Shown in pieces: positions 47,101 through 55,769 of a DNA stretch of 64,000 bases (the stretch's first letter is position 1; each line of letters starts with the position of its first letter). Where the stretch lies: contig JASANG010001233.1 of NCBI GenBank assembly GCA_030248215.1, positions 1 through 64,000 on the forward strand, given 5' to 3'. This DNA comes from Enoplolaimus lenunculus (Eukaryota > Nematoda > Enoplea > Enoplida > Thoracostomopsidae). The translations under genes were made by a program, and so were the position numbers. The notes under the pieces are model-generated. The model saw nothing but the letters and a program-made list of their open reading frames with translations. It was not told where the DNA came from and made no database searches.

Positions 47101-50100
47101 TTCTGGTTCCGCTAAGCTGTTCAACTCTTCGAATCCATTTCCGTCAGAAGGTTCGCTTGACAGTTCAATTGCATTGCCACTTGTCACAACACTTGCTTCA
47201 GTAACACTTGTGTTCCTGGAACAACATATGTGTTTAGTTCAGTTTAATAGCATTTATACAAAATTATCTAACATTATATTGTTTTTTCTATTAAAAATAC
47301 AAGTTAGTCAATTTTAAGTCTCTTAGTTTGATCGCTCACAAGCATTAAAATTAGTTCATTCTTCAAATATTCAATTATTTTCTGGTCTTAATCTTTATAT
47401 TAAAACTGGAACGCCCCACATACGTATTTTTTCCAAATTGTCAGCATTATAATATTTTGTTTCCAATAAATGTTTAGGAAATATATACACGTGATTGTTC
47501 TATGAAAAAAATTTGCATGGAAATTTTTGTGCTTTCGCTAGCATTTGCGCATTTTATATCTTGGCCACCATTTGCGCTGCAATATCATATGATATTCGAC
47601 ATAATGTCCAGTCACTATCATTTGATTTGTTTTAAATATTCCTTCAGCTAGTTTCAATGTCCGCAGAATATCATATGATACTATTAAAACTTGAAATTTG
47701 TATTATTTGCAATTAAAACAATGTTTTCATAAAGTTCTTTATCTGAAACGCAATCATGGAAGTTAATTCAGTATTCGGAATCATGTACATAAGATGAAAA
47801 TTTTGTAATTTTTACGTTCACGATTAGATATAAATCACGTATATATCACGTAAATTTTTTATTACGGATATACCTACTGAACTTGTTCGAAATGAAATAA
47901 AAGTTACGAAATTCGTTCAAAATGTTTAAAATTTAAATGCATTCGCTATTTTATCTTTCAAATCTTAGTAATCCCGGTGAATAGTTACATACTGTAATTG
48001 TGTTAACAGCAAACCAGTTTTAAAACCTTTATACTTCAATATCCGTTTTTTGTTTACGTTATTTTTTCTCACAGTTCACACACTTTGCGCTATTTATATC
48101 ACAGTTTGTTTATGTTGAAGTCGAATCAACATGAGACAAAGCGTGTTTCTCAACTGTCACAGGTAGTTACACTGTAAATCAACCGCGCATTATATATTGA
48201 ATCTTCAAAGCAACAAGATCCTAACACTTGAATTCAATCAGATATGCATCATCAGTAGTCCCAATAGAAAATAAACATGTAAAAAAATTTTGTAAAATAC
48301 AGCTTGTTAACCATACCCTATTTCGATTGGGGGCCAATCTGTTATTTCAGCAATTTGACCATCAAAAATAGTCGTTGTGATCAAAACTCTGAAACAAATC
48401 GTCGCCAATCTCAACAAACGTCCGATCTGCATTAGGATGAATTTGAGATTTATGCTTTTAAAAATACAACTGTTTGTATGCTTGATTTTTGGAGAATTTT
48501 TGCGTGTAAATAATCACTATAAAATTATCGTATGTATTTAGCACAGTTTATGGATTGTGTTTTTACACCTTGCGACGAATTTTCTTTGAACGTACTTGAA
48601 TTACATAGCTAAAAGGCGGAGAAACGACAGATCGGGCCTTTGCTGAGACTGAGTGGTTTTTAAGTTTATGCACTGCAAGCCTTGTAAGTAACATGTACTA
48701 TAATAAATACCTAAGCTTACTTTAATGTCAACCAATTTGAGACGGCGTTTTTTAGTTTTTGTTGTGTGCCAAAATATTATTATATACACGAAATATTAAC
48801 GTAGGATGAACAATTTGACCCATGTATAGAACAGGGCCGGATCGGTTTTCGGAGGTGCTATTACAGAGTCAGTTTAAGCTTTAGACTATTTTTTTTGCTT
48901 AGACTTAGGCTTAGGCTTAGGAATATGCTTATACTATTGTTGCGGCCCTGTTCTATACATAGGCCAACAATTGTATCAATGAAATCCAAACAGTTGTTAT
49001 ACTTTGGGTTAAATTGACTAATTTTATCAATGATCCGGTTGATAGCAAATATATGTTCATTATTTCTTGTAGTTGCAGTAACAGAAATTTTGTAAAAATT
49101 ATATTCCAATGGATGAAAACAATGTAAATTTCAATGAGTTGATTAATCACCTCAGCTACTGTATTGACCCGAATAAGAGGGGTAATACGAGGGGGGGTCC
49201 CCATTTTGGGTCTGAATCAATAGGAGTCTGTATCACTAAATAAGAGTCCCTAAACCCTAATTAGAGTCCATAAATGTCAATTAACCCTAATTGTAGCACA
49301 TAAATGACTCCAGGACCAAATAATTTGAGTTCGAAACTTTAAAGCGTTTTTAACTTTTGAAAGTATATTCCTAAGTATAACCTTTTATTATCGCTCAAAC
49401 TATTGAAACGAGACAAATATACCTTTAATTCAACGGATAGTTGCAGTACCGGATATATATCAGTAATGAAGTGCGGCGGAGCGTGGGTTAAAAATAAATA
49501 ACAGTCCGTAACCGAATAACAAGGTGGGGTACCCTCTGGAGAGGCCAAATAAATATCTGTCCGCCCTCTTATTCGGGTCAGTACAGTAAAGAGTTAGTAT
49601 TATTTCTGATTTATTAACAGTAAACATTAACTCACTCTGAGTTGAGTTGATTCCGGGTCAATTGAATAATTAAATCAGAGTGAGCTTTATTGACTCAGAA
49701 TTCTAAGTTTCGAAAGTCCTATCTCAGATTGTGTGATTCAACGCATTATGAGTTAAAATCAACTCACTAAAATTTATAGTGAATGGTAAATGAATATATA
49801 ACTCGTGGTTGTTAAACGGATTTTTTAAAAAATTTTCAAACGTTTCTTTACGTAATTTGCTAATTAGCCCACAAACTTTGAATATTTTTCCTGTTTGTCT
49901 CACAAATGCATATCTACACACTGCAAATAATGGTGTGTCAAATTGATTACTTCCAAATAGGCTCTATGGGACTACACAAACTGAGTCAAATTCGACTCCG
50001 CAAAGAGTCAAATTTGACTCACTAAACCGCACATTCGATTCCGGCGGTGTCGAATTTTGACTCAGTTAGTGTAGTGTGGAAAAGCCTATTTCGGAGAGAG

Positions 50101-51292
50101 TCAATTTGACTCACCATTTTTTGCCGTGGCAGGCATGCAAATAGTGTTGAACGCAAAGTAATAAAATGCTGTATATATGTAAAATACGTACGGTGCTCCG
50201 GATAATTTAAACAATCCTGGCATCATCGATGTTCTGAAATATATTAAATAATCAATGTTTAGCGGTTTGTGGAAATTCGAACGCCACATTCATTCAAAAT
50301 TACGGGTCTTGTTTTAAGTAGTTGGTCCATGTAAAGGTCAGGGACGGAACGGTTTTCTGGTTTTCTGCGGGACTGCAATAGAGTAAGAAGCTTTAGACTA
50401 ATTTTTGCTTGGTTTTAGGCTTAGGCTTAAGCTTAGGCTTAGGAATATGCTCATTATTACGCTTAGGCTTAGGCTTTGGCTTAGGAATAGGCTCATTCAT
50501 ACGCTTAGGCTTAGGCTTACGCTTAGGATTAGTAATATGCTTATAATACAGTTCCACCCCTGTTCTTTACATTGGCCGTTGAAACTTATATTGTTCCTTA
50601 TAGCGATATATGCAAGGTTTGCGCGGCAACTTGGGTCACGTCTTGTCACATTCTGTATATTGGGTAACATTTTGTCCGAGATGTAACCAACATGATATTC
50701 CAAAAACTGTAGTTGTCTGCTACCATCATGTTTCGGTCACGTTTTGTCTTTCAATATCATATGATCATTTTAAAAATGTCTGCTGAGTCAGTTTCTTTAC
50801 TAGGTTTGCGTATGGCGGTACATCATATAAACAGACATCGTTACTATCAATCGATATTACGAGACAATGTAATATATGATATTCACCTATTTGTCTGATA
50901 CTGTCACTTGACATTCAAGCACTTGTATGCTGAGATAACTTGTGTGCCCGTGCTTTATATGGTATTATCATCAAGATTTGTGCAGATGTCGAATCAACAT
51001 ATGACAAAACGTGACTTGACTGCTCCAGTTTTAACGTGAATCCCGCGTTTTAGAAGCATATTTTGCGGTTTTTGATGTGCATAAAGCTTAATCCTACTCA
51101 ATTTTTTGTCAAATTTCTTTTAATGGTCATTATTGTGAAATTTCTTTTAATGGTCATTCAACTTTAATAAAATTAACAAGTTCCGTACGGTCTAAGACAT
51201 TTTAACACTGCCTCTATAAAAGGCGTGATCTATACTTACGATTGAGCATCACAAGCTACAACAAACGCCATGTAAACCAATAATTTTAGCAT
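35191..51292 (-). CDS. Gene 3: secreted acidic protein with two helical modules (853 aa)
   Basis: Nine exons leftward: 51,292-51,240 (signal peptide [17 protein letters not shown]), 50,233-50,192 (14-codon cassette), 47,215-45,941 (acidic), 40,999-40,676 (Thr/acidic), 39,881-39,648, 39,161-38,967, 37,798-37,577, 36,855-36,838 (18-nt microexon), 35,389-35,191 (ends [12 protein letters not shown]). Each has GT donor and AG acceptor and each join is phase 2, giving one open frame of 2,562 nt. Exons 5+6 and 7+8+9 encode two related modules of about 145 residues, predicted by composition to be helical and each with conserved Cys (AVC...FAAC and DAC...MIC...SCK). The acidic part should bind cations or basic partners; that is inference. 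No named family recognised. The transcript itself is not seen, but the match with gene 2 in exon lengths and phases is strong. Confidence 0.78.
36117..36305. mobile_element. MITE family F, copy 2
   Basis: The same mirror structure as the copy at 21,867. It lies in the last intron of gene 3; the matching intron of gene 2 lacks it. Confidence 0.75.
36510..36779. mobile_element. TTAA-flanked MITE E, copy 3, with empty site in gene 2
   Basis: The left edge reads ATAA and the right edge TTAA. In gene 2 the uninterrupted site is visible at 18,952-18,955 (ATTATTTGGTTAACCTGGC), with the flanks matching on both sides. This shows a clean insertion at TTAA without other sequence change, after gene 2 and gene 3 separated. 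Confidence 0.92.
37872..38522. mobile_element. TIR element K in gene 3 intron 6
   Basis: Ends CGCGTTATACTGTCTACG and, inverted, CACGTTATACTGTCAACG, matching at 24 of 26 positions. 651 bp, non-coding, with an internal direct repeat AGAGCCTGTCCGA. The gene 2 intron runs through the left junction (GACCTAAGCCT at 20,410) without it. A piece of one end is at 10,627-10,665. Confidence 0.7.
39231..39437. mobile_element. TTAGGC element (reverse) in gene 3 intron 5
   Basis: GAACAGGGCCGGAGCAATAG at the left, AAACGATCCGACCTTATTC and ATACATGGGCCC at the right, with a (TAAGCC)n interior broken by GTATGGATGAGCC. The order is reversed relative to 48,817. The left terminal bases have diverged and I could not define a target duplication. 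Confidence 0.65.
40093..40211. mobile_element. 119-bp MITE with GGGTACCAT ends
   Basis: GGGTACCAT at the left and ATGGTACCC at the right, between ATAT flanks. The matching place in gene 2 (GCTACATATATAGG, about 22,792) is unoccupied. Interior A+T-rich. Confidence 0.65.
40323..40531. mobile_element. MITE family F, copy 3
   Basis: CACTGCAAAAAATGGTGAGT and the mirror at the right edge. The symmetric interior carries an extra CGATTCAGTGAGTCGAATT segment shared with the copy at 49,919. Gene 3 intron 4; absent from gene 2. Confidence 0.8.
41211..41644. mobile_element. Composite of TTAGGC elements
   Basis: The left terminal repeat (CCCATGTATACAACAGGGCC) and an array are followed at about 41,440-41,456 by an internal terminal repeat AGCCCGATTCTATACAT. 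A second, purer array of about 20 hexamers ends in TTCCGGCCCTGTTCTATAC and GGCC at 41,644. It reads as one element inserted in or fused to another. Confidence 0.65.
41768..42032. mobile_element. MITE family H, copy 2 (reverse)
   Basis: Reverse match to 28,105-28,392, with ACTTATTTTAAGTATAAGTG, CTGCTGTCATTT and TAAGTAAAACTTTG landmarks. It is flanked on the left by a short relic (about 41,697) of the satellite-foldback terminal repeat, GCCGTCCCATTGTACCGGGA. Confidence 0.55.
42394..42672. mobile_element. MITE family J, copy 2
   Basis: CACTGTAAATTCCAATGA at the left and TCACTGAAAGTTACAGTG at the right, TA flanks. It contains three tandem TTGATTCTCACTCTGAGTTG units, more than other copies. Gene 3 intron 3. 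Confidence 0.8.
42730..42840. mobile_element. Truncated TTAGGC element (reverse)
   Basis: GAACAGGGCCGCAACAGTAG, two or three TAAGCC hexamers, GTGTATAGATGAGGC, and an AAAAAATAGT stop. The far terminal repeat is missing. Confidence 0.5.
43201..44852 (+). mobile_element. piggyBac-family transposon, internally deleted
   Basis: TTAA at 43,201-43,204 and 44,849-44,852 flank inverted ends CCCTCAATGGCCCGAC and CCCTCGACGGTCCGGC. The 16-bp palindrome GTCTACATATGTAGAC occurs at 43,222, 43,399 and 44,790, that is, near both ends, as expected for transposase-binding sites. The coding part lies at 43,507-44,654. It sits in intron 3 of gene 3. At 1.65 kb it is shorter than a full piggyBac element (usually 2.3 kb or more). 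Confidence 0.92.
43507..44654 (+). pseudogene. piggyBac-like transposase, catalytic core deleted
   Basis: Frame one (43,507-44,358) has an acidic N-terminus rich in SSSE/DDE and the DDE_Tnp_1_7-type region [17 protein letters not shown]. It reaches the first catalytic Asp in [12 protein letters not shown] and the following YMPAKPAKY. It then loses the frame. The C-terminal part continues in another frame to 44,654 with [12 protein letters not shown] and a Cys-rich cross-brace finger ([17 protein letters not shown], then CKDH and CNDC). The remaining catalytic Asp residues and the insertion domain between these pieces are absent, so about 200 residues were lost by deletion. It cannot be an active transposase but could retain DNA binding. 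Confidence 0.88.
44880..45524. repeat. 41-bp minisatellite ending in a foldback-element terminus
   Basis: First a degraded run of CTGTCCCAAC decamers. Then about 12 copies of a 41-bp unit holding CCCAATTATATTTGTTGTG, TGTACTCC and TGATACATTGCTG. The right end (GGACAATGGGATG, TTTAGCGTAACACTGGCC) matches the terminal repeat at 31,137-31,173, so this is a relic of the same family with a different satellite inside. The left terminus is not found. The 81-codon minus frame over it is a repeat artefact. Confidence 0.75.
45941..47215 (-). CDS. Gene 3 exon 3: acidic Ser/Glu-rich region
   Basis: 425 codons between acceptor TTGTTCCAG and donor GTAAAA. After [10 protein letters not shown] it has SSGLESNE repeats identical to gene 2, then diverged QSEEPEPTE-type repeats, and ends ECESW. 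As in gene 2, the donor makes the last split codon look like TGG TAA, and splicing gives TG|C (Cys) with exon 4. It is 157 codons shorter than the gene 2 exon, so repeat number varies while the ends are kept. Confidence 0.75.
47220..48800. other. Gene 3 intron 2, no further feature
   Basis: A+T-rich intron DNA between exons 3 and 2 with no recognised repeat or open frame worth reporting. A TCATATGATA word recurs near 47,587-47,680. Confidence 0.5.
48817..48965. mobile_element. TTAGGC element, best-defined copy
   Basis: Left CATGTATAGAACAGGGCCGG, right CGGCCCTGTTCTATACATAG, interior TTTAAGCTTTAGACTATT, three TTAGGC and AATATGCTTATACTATTG. It is flanked by AACAATTT (48,809-48,816) and AACAATTG (48,966-48,973), an 8-bp target duplication with one mismatch. 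In gene 3 intron 2. Confidence 0.88.
49119..49782. mobile_element. MITE family J, copy 3, split by a family D MITE
   Basis: Left part AATGTAAATTTCAATGAG to CAGCTA and right part from AAGAGTTAGTATT to CACTAAAATTTATAG are the two parts of one family J element. The family D copy lies between them. The intact order is visible at 51,357-51,632. Confidence 0.8.
49159..49586. mobile_element. MITE family D, copy 3, nested
   Basis: CTGTATTGACCCGAATAAG and its inverted partner TTATTCGGGTCAGTACAG, flanked by TA on both sides (49,157-49,158 and 49,587-49,588), inserted in a family J element. It gives the order of activity: J before D. Confidence 0.88.
49919..50128. mobile_element. MITE family F, copy 4
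   Basis: CACTGCAAATAATGGTGTGT and mirrored right end TCACCATTTTTTGCCGTG. The end is 65 bp from exon 2 of gene 3 and within the intron. Confidence 0.75.
50324..50577. mobile_element. TTAGGC element between exons 2 and 1 of gene 3
   Basis: GGTCCATGTAAAGGTCAGGG at the left and CCCCTGTTCTTTACATTGGCC at the right. The interior TTAGGC array is interrupted by AGGAATATGCTCATTATTACG and AATAGGCTCATTCATACGC. The ends carry GTAAAG where other copies have GTATAG, like the copy at 12,955, so this is a distinct subfamily. Confidence 0.7.
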
Positions 51293-51356
51293 TGTTACTT
51301 GCTTGATAGTTTATTACGCATAAAAATGAATTTAAATAATTGAAACGCTAACAATA

Positions 51357-51632
51357 CACTGTAATTTCCAATGAGTTAATTAATCAATTCAGCTAGCGAG
51401 TTGGTTATTTCTGAATTAATATCAGTAAACATTAACTCATTCTGAGTTGAGTTGATTCTCACTCTGAGTTGAGTTGATTCTCAGTCTGTGTTGAGGTGAC
51501 TCTGGGTGAGTTGATAACTCACAATGAATTGAATCAAATCAAAATTCTGAGTTTTATAGTAATAACTCAGACTGAGTGATTCAACTCAGACTGAGTGATT
51601 CAAGTCATGCTGAGTTAAATGACCTATAAAAT
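51357..51632. mobile_element. MITE family J, copy 4 (right end lost)
   Basis: CACTGTAATTTCCAATGAG at the left, then the family interior with TTGATTCTCACTCTGAG repeats. It lacks the final TTTACAGTG. It lies 65 bp upstream of the gene 3 start codon, so it is in the leader or promoter-proximal DNA. Confidence 0.7.
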
Positions 51633-52029
51633 GAATTTAAAGGAAACTTGAAAGAGTTTATTTCAATTTCAAATGAAATATTATAAACGATAAATTGGTC
51701 TATTTCAGACTGCACAATGCCAGAATTTCTTGTCAACTAGAAACGGTGGCATAAGGAATTCATTTCACTAACACGCTATCAAACGTGCACTTTGCCCACA
51801 AATGTCCCCTCAACAAAGAAAATCAATAGCTTGTCAGGTTTATCTTTTATCTGAACTCTATATTTTTCAATAGTGTCATAGCTTATCGCGGACAATATGG
51901 TTTCGCAGAAACTCTATTCGGACAAGACTATTTTGCAGCAACACTGCTTACGGCATTGAAATGTTTGAAAAACAGCGTAGTGGGCAATATTTTCATTTGA
52001 CAGACACACTAGGGACACCGGTTTATTTA

Positions 52030-52330
52030 AATTTTGTCGAGAAAATTAAATTTTGGCGGAAAATTTAAATTTGAGGGAAGATTTAAATTTCGGTGGATAA
52101 TTCACCTTTTGACGGGAAAATTCAAATTTTGGTAGGGGAATTCAAACTTTGGCGAAAAAATTTAAATTTTAGCGGGAAATTCAAATTTTAGCTAGAAATT
52201 CAAATTTTGGCGGGAAATTCAAATTTTGGCGCAACAACTCAAAGTTTGGCTGGAAATTCAAATTTTGGTGGGTCAATTCAAAAATTTTGGCCGGACAATT
52301 CAAATTTTGGTTGCATCAATAGTTTACGAA
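52030..52330. repeat. ~20-bp minisatellite (AATTCAAATTTTGGCGGGA)
   Basis: About 15 diverged units, with spacing from about 17 to 27 bp. The same array in reverse orientation is at 54,430-54,690. Non-coding. Confidence 0.75.
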
Positions 52331-52604
52331 GAAGCAAACCCCTTGGAAAAATACTTATTTGCGCAAGGTAAATCATCAATTAGAAACTTACCATTTTTAG
52401 AGATTATACTTTATCCTAAGAGCAAAACGAATGCTAGCTTTGTCGCATAGGGTATCTTAAGACAACAAATTGGCAGGGTGTTATCCTAGGCAAACAGTAC
52501 AACCACTTTAAAATTTAAAACTATAAAAATCAAAACCCACGTTAGAACACAGATTAGGGCACAAAATTTTGAACATTTTCACGATTTGAACTAAACGTCC
52601 GTGT

Positions 52605-52612
52605 CTTATATA
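52605..52612 (-). promoter_or_regulatory. TATA box in the upstream block of gene 3
   Basis: TATATAAG on the minus strand, preceded by TGGATCA and followed by TCGTGAAAATG, as at 32,567 for gene 2. It lies 1.31 kb before the ATG; a non-coding leader exon would be required. The inverted copy at about 54,130 has GTATACAAAG at the same place, so it probably lost function. Confidence 0.5.
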
Positions 52613-53195
52613 TGATCCAGTTCAAAACAAAATTGAACAATCAAATAAATTTAAATTTAAAATCACTGGATGAGTTCAAATAACTTACGCCAGAGATTAG
52701 CAAAATAAGGAACATTTGTTTGTTACCAAACGCACATGTTTTTCACTAGATTTGTCGCAGTATTTTTTATTCTAATTGTAATGTTTCATAGCAGTTGTTT
52801 TGAATAACAACGAATGTGTTTAAGTAACAATCCTCACAACAACAACAATAATAATAATAATATATAATAATACAGAATGCATTGGGAAATGAACGAATGT
52901 GTTAAAATACTGTTTTAAATATTTTTGTTATTTGAACAAATGTTAGGCACAATCCATTATCAAAATTCAATGTCTAGACTTTGTTCGATTAGGATTGTTT
53001 AGATGGAATGTATGGGGAGAAAAATATTTTCCTTTGTCTTACACAATAACAGCTGTGATAACAGCAGAAGCAAGTCTGTTACGTAGGCTGGATGAGTTGT
53101 AATTCAGATACGTTTATAATTATTTGTTGACGACTCGAGTTATTAACGCGTATTTGTCTGTAAGTTGTCACGAGGTACCGCAGAAAATATTGTAT

Positions 53196-53777
53196 CTTAT
53201 GTTTTGTACTCTGGAGTCGAAAGGTGGATGTCCGTCCGACGGTCTGTCCGTCCGTCCGTCTGCCCGTCTGTCCGTTCGTCTGTCCGTCCGAAAACAATCT
53301 CAGGAACTGTTGTACCGATTTTGACAAAACTTTTTGTTTGAAAGCCAATTATCCTGGGATATTAACCTCGCTTTAGAGTTTTAAAATTTTAAGCCGTTTA
53401 TTAGCTACAGGCTAATTTGTAAAATTAATTAAGCCTAAATTAGGACTTCCTACATTATTGCACTAATTATTACAATTACAAGCAATCTAATTTCAGCATT
53501 AATGGGTTTTTGGGTGCGAGGAATCTGCGTAGACTGTTTACGAACCTCCAAAACCGATGATTGAGCAGTTAACTAATAGATAATTTCCATATTAGCATAT
53601 GTTATAAGCCTAAATTAGGACTTTTTACAATATTTCACTAACTATTAAGGTTAACAGCAATATAATTTCAGCACTAAAGGGTTTTAGGTGCGAGGAATTT
53701 GAATAAATTGTTTACAAACCTCCAAAACCGTTAATTGAATAGTTAGTTAATAGCTAATTTGCATATTAGCGGATGTC
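53196..53777. repeat. Dispersed repeat A, copy 2
   Basis: Matches 574-1,310, with the CCGTCC run, ACCGATTTTGACAAA and two to three ~172-bp units. It ends at AATTTGCATATTAGCGGATG. It lies in the spacer of the inverted duplication. Confidence 0.6.
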
Positions 53778-53839
53778 CGCACTGACGCTTGTAAACTATT
53801 GAGCTACGCAGCTATGTAAGCTATTTGCTGCAATACGCT

Positions 53840-53883
<44 letters not shown>
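53840..53883. repeat. (ATT)n microsatellite
   Basis: About 14 ATT units. It marks the inner edge of the right arm of the inverted duplication and matches the AAT runs of the promoter blocks. Confidence 0.85.
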
Positions 53884-54429
53884 TATGTGAGGATCGTTAA
53901 TGCTTAAGTGTATTCGTTGTTATTCAAAACAACTGCTATGAAACGTAAAATTTGAAGTAAAAAACATTGCGACGAGTTTAAGTCGAAAACATAAGCGTTT
54001 GGTAACAAACAAATGTGCCTCTTAGTGCTAATGTCTGGCTGGCATCAAGTTGTTATTTGAACGTAACAAATCATTCGAAATTTTAAGTAATTTGATCGTC
54101 GGATTTTGCTTTGAATTGGGCTGTATACAAAGGTAGTAAGTTCGAGCTCAACTCGTGAAAATGTTCAAAAAAAATTTTTATAGCTTCATTCAATAATACG
54201 ATAATGCGGAGTTCACGTTAAAACTGGGACACGTGGGACACGCTTTGCCCAATGTTGATTATACATCAACTATAGAATTGGTCAACCATATATAAGGTAA
54301 ACAGACAACATCTGAATACCATACCATGTGCTGATGTACAAAGCCCAGCAATTGCTTCAACTAAGCATACATGTGTGCTAGTGTCGCATGATATCACAGT
54401 TCATTATGTTCTTCTGAACAACTCAAAAT

Positions 54430-54690
54430 AGAGGTGAAAAGTTAAGTTTCCTGTAAAAAAATGCAATTCCCGCTAAAATTTGACTTTTCCAGCTAAAATG
54501 TGAATTTTCCGATGAAAAACATGAGTTTTCCCGCTAAAATTTGAATTTCGAGCCAAGATGTTAATTTTCGCGCAAAAATATAAATTTTCGTGCCAAAACT
54601 TGAACTTTCCCGCCAAAATCAAAATATACGGGTCAAAAATTAAATTTTTCAGCGGATATTTAATTTTTCGGAAAATTTTTTTGTCAGGAT
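54430..54690. repeat. ~20-bp minisatellite, inverted copy
   Basis: TTTTCCCGCTAAAATTTGAA units, the reverse complement of the array at 52,030-52,330. It forms the outer part of the right arm. Confidence 0.7.
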
Positions 54691-55234
54691 ATTTGGCAAT
54701 TCTTACCGGATATTTATCTGAATATCCGGATATATCCAGATGTCCGGATATCGGAACTTAAATTATCTATTTCCGAGATCAGAAACTTGATTTTGCGTTA
54801 TTTGGACTTTCGAAGTTGAATTTTTGTTTCTTAAGCACTTGCTTTAACTAGTTGCTCTTAGGAAAGTACCCTGACACACGGACTAATTGTTTTGAGCATA
54901 AAACATAAAATTCTAAAAATATTTATTTATGCCGCTGCTTCAATAGTGCTGGGTATTCGGTGTAGAAAATTGCTACTGACTAATAAATACTTCCGTTGGC
55001 CACCTGAAATTGAGTTGTTGTCTTCGTCTGATTTATACCACTGCAACAGAGATTCTATCGAATGTCACCCTTCCCTCGAACTATATATGCATGAGTCGTT
55101 CTACGAAACAAGAACGAACCACATTGAAATGTACTTCCATTAATTATTTTCACAGCTAAACAATTGTAAGATAGGAACTTTTATAATTTTATTACCGAAA
55201 ACTTTCTGAGAGGAAAAATTGCAAGGTAGGGACC

Positions 55235-55765
55235 TTTTTACCACAATTCGTCGCCCGAAAACTCGTCGATCATCAACTCGTAGTCCGACATTTCGTCGGC
55301 CCAGACAACTTGTCGACCCGACATCGACAACACGTCGACCTCGACAAGTCTTCGACCCAGTAACTCGTCAACCCGACCACTTTTCGATAACTTAAACGAC
55401 CCCAGAACTTGTTGCCCATATAACTCGTCGCCTACGTCGTCGACCCCGACAACTTGTCGCGGTGACAACGTTCGCCCTGATATCATTCCGACACCACAAC
55501 TTGCCGCCCGACAGTTCGTAGGTTTCAATATATCTCAAAAAATTCTACAACTTTTAATTCCACGAAACAGAAAGCAAAATAGGCGACAGTTGTCCGGATC
55601 ACGAGGCGCCGGGCGACGAATTGTCAGTGTCGGAAACATATTAGGGCGAGGGTTGTCGCGGTCGACATGTTGTCGGGATTGAGCAGTTGTCAGGGTCGGT
55701 GAGTTGTCGGGTCGAGGAGTTGTCGGATCGACAAGTTGTCAGGTAGACAAGCTGTTTGGGTCGAC
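55235..55765. repeat. Inverted arrays of an ~18-bp GTCGAC-rich unit
   Basis: From 55,245 to about 55,525 the unit resembles ACAACTTGTCGACCCG. From about 55,570 to 55,760 it appears reversed (GTCGGGTCGACAAGTTG). The two arms face each other across a short A+T-rich spacer, so the whole can fold back. The composition differs sharply from both flanks. The 96-codon minus frame in it is repeat-derived. Confidence 0.65.
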
Positions 55766-55769
55766 AGCC

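Larger units (their letters stand above)
52030..54690. repeat. Large inverted duplication upstream of gene 3
   Basis: Left arm order: minisatellite with AAATTTTGGCGGGAAATTC (52,030-52,330), promoter block (52,494-52,850), AAT run (about 52,860). Right arm, inverted: ATT run (53,840-53,883), promoter block (53,886-54,200), minisatellite in the other strand (54,430-54,690). The spacer of about 960 bp holds upstream sequence shared with gene 2 and repeat A copy 2. The arms are diverged, so the event is not recent. Confidence 0.7.
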
